Shown piece after piece: positions 17,954 through 24,504 of a stretch of 24,504 nt of DNA. The position numbers and the translations under genes were made by a program. The DNA comes from a virus. Within the stretch, counting starts at the first letter, position 1. Every line of letters begins with the position of its first letter. Below the pieces are notes generated by a model. That model saw only the letters and a list, made by a program, of their open reading frames with translations. It did not search any database and was not told the DNA's origin. The stretch covers positions 1-24,504 of the IMG/VR virus record IMGVR_UViG_3300030390_001213. The stretch is one strand, 5' to 3'.

Positions 17954-18415
17954 ATGTCTGATAATTCGGTAGTTACAAAATCAAAAGTAATTGAACTACA
18001 AAATGAGTTGCTTAAAAATGTTGATAATGAAAACATTATAGGTAATAACGGTGAAGTAGTTAGAAGTGAAGTATTTCCACTAAAACATAGTTTTGTAGAT
18101 GGTATATATGTTAGGCAAATGGAAATGAGTAAAGACTCTATGGTTGTTGGCGCTATACATAATCACGAACATTTATGGTTTTTGTTAACAGGTAACATAG
18201 TAATATTAGCAAACGAAAAAACTGAAGAGTATATTGCGCCATGTTATGTTAAATGTCCGCCAGGAATGAAAAGAGTTATATATGCTGTTAGTGATAGTAT
18301 ATTTGTAAATATACACAAAAACCCAACAAACACACAAGACTTAGATAAATTAGAAGCTGAAATAGTTTCAGGAAGTTACGAAGAGTATGAAGAATATCAA
18401 AATAAAAACAAATAA
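17954..18415 (+). CDS. Cupin-fold virion-module protein
   Basis: A 153-aa protein with a single cupin-like barrel at residues about 35-120. Cupin motif 1 is seen as GAIHNHEHLWFLLTG, with three His residues in HxHxH spacing; the usual Glu two to three places after HxH is replaced by Leu, though a Glu lies inside the His cluster. Motif 2 appears as PPGMKRVIYA, where the usual His is Arg, with a further His in FVNIHKN. Some metal-binding capacity is possible but the ligand set is not canonical. The C-terminus is acidic (YEEYEEYQNKNK). Cupin-like genes occur in marine phage tail regions. Here it sits between fibre-like and internal-protein genes; a structural or assembly role, or a small enzyme acting on surface glycans, are both possible. 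The next gene follows after one codon, in frame. Confidence 0.72.
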   Translation: MSDNSVVTKSKVIELQNELLKNVDNENIIGNNGEVVRSEVFPLKHSFVDGIYVRQMEMSKDSMVVGAIHNHEHLWFLLTGNIVILANEKTEEYIAPCYVKCPPGMKRVIYAVSDSIFVNIHKNPTNTQDLDKLEAEIVSGSYEEYEEYQNKNK

Positions 18416-18418
18416 AAT

Positions 18419-19057
18419 ATGAGTTTTATAATAGTAGGAGTAGCTGCTGCCTCAGGATTAACAAAGATAGGTATGGCATTAGCTGGTCGTAAAAAAAGAA
18501 TAGCAGAGCAAAAATCTGCGAACAAAGAGCTTCAACAAAGAAGAGATGCTTACGAAAGTTTAGATACTAGTAACCCGTATTTAAACATGGAAAATACTAT
18601 GGAAGATTTAACTGTAAATCAACAACAAGCACAGTTCCAAAAAGATATGGCTCAACAACAACAGTCAAACATGCTGGGTTCTATGCAGCAAAGTGGTGGT
18701 TTTAATGCTGGTAATATACAAGCTATGGTTAACGCTGGATCAAATCAAGCAAGACAAGCTTCAGCTAGCATAGGTCAACAAGAAGCACAAAACCAAAAAG
18801 CAGAAAGATCTATGGCTGGTCAGATACAAGCTAAAGAAAGAGCAGGCGATGTATATTCAAGAGGTCAGAAAAAAGATAAAGCTGAAACATTGTTTGGTAT
18901 GGCAATGACAAGATCAAAAGAGTCTGACGAAGCTAGACAAAGAGCAGGGCAAATGATTGCTAGTGGTGTTGGTGATTTAGCTAGTGCAGGTATAGGTGCT
19001 GGGCAAGCTGGTGCATTTGGAGAAAAAGCTCAAACATTTTTATCAGGACCTCAATAA
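18419..19057 (+). CDS. Internal virion protein (small, helical; probable)
   Basis: A 212-aa, Gln/Ala/Gly-rich helical protein. The first 22 residues are hydrophobic then basic (VGVAAASGLTKIGMALAG followed by RKKR), suited to membrane contact. The middle holds SLDTSNPYLNMENTMEDL and then a long Q-rich stretch (FQKDMAQQQQSNML). The end has a second Gly/Ala-rich segment (SGVGDLASAGIGAGQAGAFG). Two small hydrophobic ends on a Q-rich helical body, placed before two larger soluble proteins, match the layout of T7 gp14-type ejection proteins, which form the outer-membrane part of a channel. That role is inferred. The start lies one codon after the cupin stop (TAA AAT ATG). Confidence 0.6.
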   Translation: MSFIIVGVAAASGLTKIGMALAGRKKRIAEQKSANKELQQRRDAYESLDTSNPYLNMENTMEDLTVNQQQAQFQKDMAQQQQSNMLGSMQQSGGFNAGNIQAMVNAGSNQARQASASIGQQEAQNQKAERSMAGQIQAKERAGDVYSRGQKKDKAETLFGMAMTRSKESDEARQRAGQMIASGVGDLASAGIGAGQAGAFGEKAQTFLSGPQ

Positions 19058-19067
19058 AACAAACAAC

Positions 19068-20843
19068 ATGGCGAAGAAATTTAAAAAACATATGATGTAC
19101 GGGCCAAAAGGTAAATCTAAAATGGCTAACACTCACAAAGAACATTTAGCTTTAAAGAACAAAGGTTATGGTCATACTAAAAGTCCTTTAAAAATAAATC
19201 AAGCTTTAATAGAAAACTATAAAGGTGTAAATAAATATACTAGAACTGGTGGAGGTACTAGAATACCTGAAATGGACGTTAAAACTGTTGACTCTATGTT
19301 TAAACCTATGGCTGCAACTGCAAGTCAAGGTTTAGAAAAATCTTTTTTAAATCAAAAACCACCAAAACAAGAAGAAGAAACAACTCCAAAAGAAGAAGCA
19401 ACACCAAAAAAATCAACAAATACTAATCTTGTTTCAGAAATAATTAAAGAAGATCTACCAAAAATAAATGATAAAGACGCTCCAATTATTGATGGTCGAA
19501 CTAGGAAACAAAAAAGAGAAGAAAGAAAACAGGATAAGATAGAACAGCAGATAAAAAAGGAACAAGAAAAATTAGACAAAAAAGATAAAGAACAACAAGG
19601 GCCAAATTTAAATGATAACTTTGATAAAACAAATTATGAGCTTAGAAAAAATAAAAGTCTTACATTAGAACAAAATACACTAGCTGGTGATCCAAAACCT
19701 ACAAGATTAAGAGTTAGAAGTGTTTTTGATAAAGGTAGAAGAAATGACAATGTTGTTGAAGTTAATGGACAACGTATGTCTAATGAGGATTTTCAAGAGT
19801 CTTTTGGTACAGCAACACGTAGAGGTAGTGATCCAAATAGAAAAGGTCCTGGTGATTATGATTTTCAGGGTTCGTTAGCGCCTAATTCACCTTTTAAAAA
19901 GCGTGAAGATGATCAAGAAGCGTACGATCCTTTAACTGATCTTCAAATGAGAAATCCAAACATAGAAAGAGAAGTAGATACTTACATTGAAAACACTAGT
20001 TTGGTAGGTGATGAAAAACTAGATATTTTAGGAGCACAAGCTAACTCTAGAGTTTTTGATTTTTCAAAACAATTGAAAGATCAAGCTAATATGTACATTG
20101 AATCAGAGGGTAACAGTAAAGTTGTAAACGATTCTATAAACACATTGAGAGGTTTAGCACAAAAAGTAAACAACTTAGTTGATAAAAAAGCCGAGTGGAT
20201 AGAGAACAACGGTGGAGGTGAGGCTGGTAAGCGTGGTTTTTCAAAAGGATCTTCTGGTAAAAATAAGTTTATGCAAAATTCTATATTTACTGAAAGAGAT
20301 GATTTGTATAAAATGATATTACCTTTGCCTGAGCAAACCGTAAGTGGTGACACAAAGTTTGGAGATATAGAATTTGCTTTTGGAGATTTTAACGATGGGC
20401 AAAGACCAAACGCAGTTGTAAAGTCTGGTCAAATATTTAAAGATGTGTTTATGAAACCAGAAGGTAAGTTTGCAGATTTTAGAAAAGCAGCTGTAAAACA
20501 AGGTGAAAATTCTAGAGACAGAAAACCATTTAATGCTTATCATGCTGAGGTTGTTGTAAACGGTTTGTTAGATTCAAAAGAAAACGTGCTAGCTTTTGCT
20601 TGGGATGATTTTGCTGGACCATCTTTTATAGATCAATACTCAGAAGCTCGTCCTAACGAAGATATTAGCTGGGCAGATGTTGATGATCCAAAATTCAGCG
20701 AAGATAGATTAAAAAAAGAAGTTGGTTACTGGCTTAATCAAAAGCTTAAAACAGAGCATGAGATGACAAAAGCAAATAATCAAGCTATGTCATACTTAGA
20801 CAAAATGTCACCAGATGAATTAATAGCAAAATATTCAAAATAA
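19068..20843 (+). CDS. Virion protein of unknown function (possible ejection protein)
   Basis: A 591-aa protein. The start at 19068 (ACAACATGGCG) is chosen because it follows the preceding stop by 10 bases and begins a plausible N-terminus, MAKKFKKHMMYGPKGKSK; an in-frame ATG at 18996 would overlap the preceding gene by 62 bases. The N-terminal 50 residues are basic (HKEHLALKNKGYGHTKSPLK), a pattern I recall from marine phage structural genes. Residues about 99-180 are charged and low complexity (KQEEETTPKEEATPKK; KREERKQDKIEQQIKKEQ), probably a flexible linker or coiled coil. Residues about 270-591 look globular with aromatic-rich patches (FAFGDFNDGQ; VLAFAWDDFAGPSF). No enzyme motif is recognised. 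It stands between a gp14-like gene and a giant gp16-like gene, so an internal virion protein is the working guess. Confidence 0.6.
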   Translation: MAKKFKKHMMYGPKGKSKMANTHKEHLALKNKGYGHTKSPLKINQALIENYKGVNKYTRTGGGTRIPEMDVKTVDSMFKPMAATASQGLEKSFLNQKPPKQEEETTPKEEATPKKSTNTNLVSEIIKEDLPKINDKDAPIIDGRTRKQKREERKQDKIEQQIKKEQEKLDKKDKEQQGPNLNDNFDKTNYELRKNKSLTLEQNTLAGDPKPTRLRVRSVFDKGRRNDNVVEVNGQRMSNEDFQESFGTATRRGSDPNRKGPGDYDFQGSLAPNSPFKKREDDQEAYDPLTDLQMRNPNIEREVDTYIENTSLVGDEKLDILGAQANSRVFDFSKQLKDQANMYIESEGNSKVVNDSINTLRGLAQKVNNLVDKKAEWIENNGGGEAGKRGFSKGSSGKNKFMQNSIFTERDDLYKMILPLPEQTVSGDTKFGDIEFAFGDFNDGQRPNAVVKSGQIFKDVFMKPEGKFADFRKAAVKQGENSRDRKPFNAYHAEVVVNGLLDSKENVLAFAWDDFAGPSFIDQYSEARPNEDISWADVDDPKFSEDRLKKEVGYWLNQKLKTEHEMTKANNQAMSYLDKMSPDELIAKYSK

Positions 20844-20844
20844 T

Positions 20845-23800
20845 ATGGCTGAAACAATAGAACAGGTAGAAGAATTAACTTTAGAGCAAAAAACAAAGCT
20901 TGCTAATACTATAAAAGGTATGAAGGACGATGGGGTAGCTGACGAAGTTATTCAACAGTCTGTTATAGATATTAAGCAAAACTTTAAAGATAAAAACTCA
21001 CAAGCTATTGTTGCAAAAAATTTGTTTAGAGATAGTGTTATGCTTCCTGAAGTTGAGATCAAAGGTGGAGATGGAACTATTACTAAGAATGACTTAGCTA
21101 CAGAAAATAAAAAAGTAATTTCAGACAAAGGTAATAAATATTTAAACGGAATAAGTTTAGAGCTTAGTCCAGACTTTATTGGAAGTGAAGTTGAGCTTAG
21201 TGATCCTACGAAAAGCGAAGATCCTGACTATGAAAGTTCTAAAATAAAGGTTGGGAAATTTACAAATTATATGAACGAAGACTACGCTGTGCAAGCGGAA
21301 ACTTTTATTAATGAAAAAATAGACACAAAACTTAAAGAATTAGAAGAAGATCCTGATGTATTTTTTGATGCAAAATTGTACAATGAAGCTCATCAGTACA
21401 TGTGGAAAAACACACCAACAATAAATCACCCTACAGAAAATAGATATTTAACTGTTGATGAGTTAGATGTTGATCAATTAGAAGATTATAGAAAAGAAAA
21501 CTACGATAGCATTTTAAACAGTTGGATTGACAGCGAGGAAGGTCAAGATGTTTTTACTCAAATAGAACCTGAAATAACAAGTTTTGTTAATAATCTTTTA
21601 CCAGATATACAAACAGAACTGATTAACGGAGACATTGATTTAGAAGAAGCTACTTATAAAATAAGGTTAGCATATGCAGATGGTCTTAGCAATTCTTTAA
21701 AAGATAACGAACAATACCAAACAGCTAATCAAACAATAGTAAGATCTGTTATGAGTAATTATGACAGCACAATAAATGATAAGAAAAACGGTGAGTATGT
21801 ATCTACTTTTTATCCTCCTTGGTTACAAGGCGATCTTAGTTTTTTCCAAGGTATTTACGATCAAGCTTATATATATGCTCCTAAAGCTGCTAATCTTAAT
21901 AAGTTAGATGCGAACAGTCAAAAACATAGAAATGTTTTGCAAAACCTTAGAATAATAGATGATTATAAAATTGGTGGAGATGAATTGTTTTTAGCAAACC
22001 CATATACAACCGAAAAAATGTCTCACCATATTAGAGAAGAAAAAAGATTAGGTAAGGTTTTTTTCTCTGGTATAGTTAATACTTGGATGGGAGAAAAAGA
22101 AGATGGTGTTTATAAAAACAACTTTACTCTAAAATCTGGTTACTACGACAAGCAAGAGCTTAAAAACAAACTTCTTGATTTACAAAAAGCTTATCAATTT
22201 GAAATGCAATTAGCTATTGCTAAAGACTCTGATTTTAAAAAGAAGATAAGCGCAATGGGTGATACTACTTTTTTAAACGAAATGTATCAATTTACTGCCA
22301 CTGTTGATGATTGGCAAAAAGAATTAGGTAAACAAACGTTTAATACTTTTGCTGGTATGTTTACAGGATCTTTTTACAGTATTGGTATAGAAAGTGCTGG
22401 TGCTTTTGGTGAACTACTTGATGCAGATGCAGTTAAAAGAGTTGGCACAAAAGCTTGGGACGGTATGTCTGAAGAAAAAAGAAATGAATACAGACTTCGT
22501 ATACTAAACGATGGTCTTACAGATGAAATGATTACCACTATGATTCATGGAGGTGTTGATGAAAGATTTGTAGATTCACGTGCTGGTAACATAAGTAGTA
22601 AAGCTAAAAGCGTTGGTATGATAAACGGTGTTTTAGAAACTGGATCAGATGGTTTTGTTCTTTTTAGGTCAGGTAAAATTGTTACAAAACTAATACCAAA
22701 AAGACTGTGGGCTGAAATGATGAAAGGAGTTTATGTAAACGCTATTAAAGCTGGTAAGCGATTAACTAAAGAAATGTTAATGACTGGTCTTGTTATAGAA
22801 CCTATTGTAGAAAACTTACAAGAAATAAGTAAAGAAACAGCTTTGTTTTCTGAAGGCAATGGTTGGGGTTATAGCTTAAATGAAGCAGCTAACTTAACTG
22901 CAACTACAATGTCAACAGCTACGTTTATGCCTCTTGGTGGTGCTGTAACAACTACAATAGCAAATCAATATCAATACTCTACAACAGATAGCGCATTAGC
23001 AAACGACATTAAAAAAGTTGAAGACAAATTGTTAAACGAATTAGCTAAAGATCCAAAAAATAAAGAATTACAAGATCATTACAACAAAGCATTAGAAATA
23101 AACCAAAAATTTCAAGAGATTGTTGACGATGCTACTTATGAAGACATGACTAGTTGGATTAAAGATGAAGACTCTAAGCTAGAAATTATAGAAAATATAG
23201 GTCAGCAAGTAGATGTAATGAAAGAGCTTGGTGTTTTAGAAAAAAGACTTTCAAACTATGAAGGACAAAGTTTTGAAGGTGATAAAGAAATAGAAAACCC
23301 TATAGTAACACAACAACAAGCAACGGTTAAAAAACAAATAGCAGAAAAACAAAAACAATTAGTTCAACTGCAAAGCGAAGTAAAATACGTTCAGCTGACT
23401 CAAGAGTATATGAACGACTTTAATAAAGAAGCTATTATAAACAATGGAGATAAAAACTCTGATTATGTGTTTTTAGCTTTTGAGAACAACAGTGAAATGA
23501 TTACTTATTTAATTAATCAAGGTTTAGACCCAAACACTAGTGAAGGAGCTGCTTATATAAAAGCTGTTAAAGAAGGACGTAATTTTGGTAGTTTTTCAGA
23601 GCTTAAAGATGAAAATGGAAAAAACATTATGGTTATTAGTGAAGAAAACACTTTTGACTACATAAAAGAAAATGCTTTAACTAGTGGTTTTATTGCTGGT
23701 AACGTTATTTTTCATGAAAAACTTCATGCAAATTTAAGAAACTTAGGCGGTAAAAAAATACAAGAAATATCTTTTAACTTACAAAGAATTTTAAACACAA

Positions 23801-24504
23801 GTATTCCTGGTATTCATGATTTTGCTAAGCAGCAAATTATTATGAGCAAGTATGAAAATGGTAAAGATTATAAAATAAACAAAAAAGGTGAATTTACATA
23901 TCTTAGTCCGTTAGTTGCTGAAGAATATATTGCTAAAATATCTGATGGTTTTGCTGGCTACACATTACAAAGCATGACAACAGAAGGTATGCAGGCTTTA
24001 AGTGATTTTAAAGATACTTTTAGTGAAATTTCTCAAGGAAAACTAACTAATGAAAACATATTAGCGTTTATTAAAAGTTACAATAAAAACGATTTGTCTG
24101 GTCCAAGAACAGAGTCAGACATTTGGGTTGATGAAAATGGTATACCATCAAATTTCTATTACAATGAAATTGATATTGTTGACACTATGGACGATTTAAG
24201 AATGGCAGCTTCCTCAGAGTCTACTGTTACAACGTTTGTTGAAACAAAAAACTTAATGTACAACAATCCTAGTAATGAAACAATACTTACTAAGACTAAA
24301 GACATGATGGGTGATTTAATAAACGTTACAGATAATGTTAGAAAAAGTAAATCTTTATTAGATGAGCTAACAATAATAAACTCTGGTAGTGTTGCAAAAA
24401 TATTACAAAAATCTGGCTTTAGAAACGAGCTTGAGTATATACTTAACAAAGAAGATTTTGAACTATCAATGTTAAAAGAGTATGCTACTTTTATGCCACG
24501 CTGG
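20845..24504 (+). CDS. Giant internal virion protein with HExxH zincin motif (3'-partial)
   Basis: The frame opens at ATG 20845, one base after the preceding stop, and stays open for 1220 codons to the window end. Residues 1-490 are acidic and helical. Hydrophobic, Gly-rich stretches occur at about 499-521 (FAGMFTGSFYSIGIESAG), 590-615 and 683-705 (LTATTMSTATFMPLGGAV), which could contact membranes. A Q/K-rich coiled coil is likely at 823-860. At 957-961 there is HEKLH (context NVIFHEKLHANL), the zinc-protease HExxH motif, and AEEYIAKISDGF at 1025-1036 offers a Glu third ligand about 65 residues on, as in gluzincins. The layout suggests a giant ejection protein like T7 gp16 in size and place, but with a metallopeptidase rather than a visible transglycosylase. 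Its target (cell-wall peptides, host protein or itself) is unknown. Confidence 0.7.
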   Translation, partial: MAETIEQVEELTLEQKTKLANTIKGMKDDGVADEVIQQSVIDIKQNFKDKNSQAIVAKNLFRDSVMLPEVEIKGGDGTITKNDLATENKKVISDKGNKYLNGISLELSPDFIGSEVELSDPTKSEDPDYESSKIKVGKFTNYMNEDYAVQAETFINEKIDTKLKELEEDPDVFFDAKLYNEAHQYMWKNTPTINHPTENRYLTVDELDVDQLEDYRKENYDSILNSWIDSEEGQDVFTQIEPEITSFVNNLLPDIQTELINGDIDLEEATYKIRLAYADGLSNSLKDNEQYQTANQTIVRSVMSNYDSTINDKKNGEYVSTFYPPWLQGDLSFFQGIYDQAYIYAPKAANLNKLDANSQKHRNVLQNLRIIDDYKIGGDELFLANPYTTEKMSHHIREEKRLGKVFFSGIVNTWMGEKEDGVYKNNFTLKSGYYDKQELKNKLLDLQKAYQFEMQLAIAKDSDFKKKISAMGDTTFLNEMYQFTATVDDWQKELGKQTFNTFAGMFTGSFYSIGIESAGAFGELLDADAVKRVGTKAWDGMSEEKRNEYRLRILNDGLTDEMITTMIHGGVDERFVDSRAGNISSKAKSVGMINGVLETGSDGFVLFRSGKIVTKLIPKRLWAEMMKGVYVNAIKAGKRLTKEMLMTGLVIEPIVENLQEISKETALFSEGNGWGYSLNEAANLTATTMSTATFMPLGGAVTTTIANQYQYSTTDSALANDIKKVEDKLLNELAKDPKNKELQDHYNKALEINQKFQEIVDDATYEDMTSWIKDEDSKLEIIENIGQQVDVMKELGVLEKRLSNYEGQSFEGDKEIENPIVTQQQATVKKQIAEKQKQLVQLQSEVKYVQLTQEYMNDFNKEAIINNGDKNSDYVFLAFENNSEMITYLINQGLDPNTSEGAAYIKAVKEGRNFGSFSELKDENGKNIMVISEENTFDYIKENALTSGFIAGNVIFHEKLHANLRNLGGKKIQEISFNLQRILNTSIPGIHDFAKQQIIMSKYENGKDYKINKKGEFTYLSPLVAEEYIAKISDGFAGYTLQSMTTEGMQALSDFKDTFSEISQGKLTNENILAFIKSYNKNDLSGPRTESDIWVDENGIPSNFYYNEIDIVDTMDDLRMAASSESTVTTFVETKNLMYNNPSNETILTKTKDMMGDLINVTDNVRKSKSLLDELTIINSGSVAKILQKSGFRNELEYILNKEDFELSMLKEYATFMPRW
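23713..23961 (+). other. Candidate zincin active site (HExxH plus EExxA)
   Basis: This stretch covers residues 957-1039 of the giant last protein. H957, E958 and H961 form HEKLH within a hydrophobic-flanked helix (NVIFHEKLHA). E1026 or E1027 in AEEYIAKI lies about 65 residues downstream in a helix-like setting, fitting the third zinc ligand of gluzincins. The pattern is seen directly; activity is inferred. Confidence 0.6.

Noticed and set aside
18996-19067. Upstream ATG giving a 615-aa form of the 591-aa virion protein
   Set aside because: It would overlap the preceding gene by 62 bases; the ATG at 19068 follows that gene's stop and has a typical leader and N-terminus.
24159-24449. Open frame on the minus strand inside the last gene
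   Set aside because: It is a shadow of the long + strand frame, which continues through the same bases with sensible protein composition.
1-24504. Reassigned genetic code, as in some crAss-like phages
   Set aside because: All genes end sensibly with TAA (one TAG) and no conserved gene is interrupted by TAG or TGA; the standard code is sufficient here.
1-24504. tRNA genes, CRISPR arrays, insertion sequences or integration sites
   Set aside because: Gaps are at most 74 bases and contain only leaders, one terminator and one hairpin; no such element fits.

Overview
This AT-rich window holds the virion structure module of a tailed double-stranded DNA phage. All 14 genes lie on the + strand and are packed with gaps of 1 to 74 bases. 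The order is the usual head-to-tail one: terminase large subunit, portal, scaffold, major capsid protein, connector or ring proteins, a giant tail protein, fibre-like proteins, a small cupin, and a set of probable internal (ejection) proteins. No replication, lysis, integration, tRNA or CRISPR elements are present. Both ends cut through a gene: the terminase is open at base 1 and the last gene is open at base 24504, so this is an internal slice of a longer genome.

Several features point to a host in Bacteroidetes/Flavobacteria, probably marine. None of the starts has a purine-rich Shine-Dalgarno box; they sit in A/T-only leaders, mostly reading AATATGG(C). The giant tail protein carries one copy of a Cys-bounded 'GCTDxxAxNYNPxAT..DGSCxY' motif, which is well known from secreted proteins of marine Flavobacteria. 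From memory, the terminase, portal, capsid, connector and giant tail proteins resemble those of uncultured marine podovirus-like phages and more distantly crAss-like/Cellulophaga phages. That placement is a recollection and has not been searched.

Layout: 1-5721 packaging motor, portal and scaffold; 5742-7175 major capsid protein, followed by a very clear intrinsic terminator at 7188-7226; 7250-9741 three small head or connector proteins, with a GC-rich RNA hairpin or pseudoknot candidate in the 59-base gap at 8093-8151; 9745-17908 the tail (1979-aa muzzle/stabilisation-like protein, 615-aa beta-rich fibre-like protein, 123-aa small structural protein); 17954-18415 cupin; 18419-24504 three likely internal virion proteins, the last (at least 1220 aa) carrying an HExxH zinc-protease-type motif.

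The most notable points are the possible zincin in the largest ejection-type protein; a 9.4-kb chain of four genes (8152-17535) in one reading frame, separated only by a stop plus at most one codon; degenerate beta-sandwich modules on both sides of one of those stops; and a shared A/T-rich leader element before three genes. There is no stretch of 300 bases or more without a gene.
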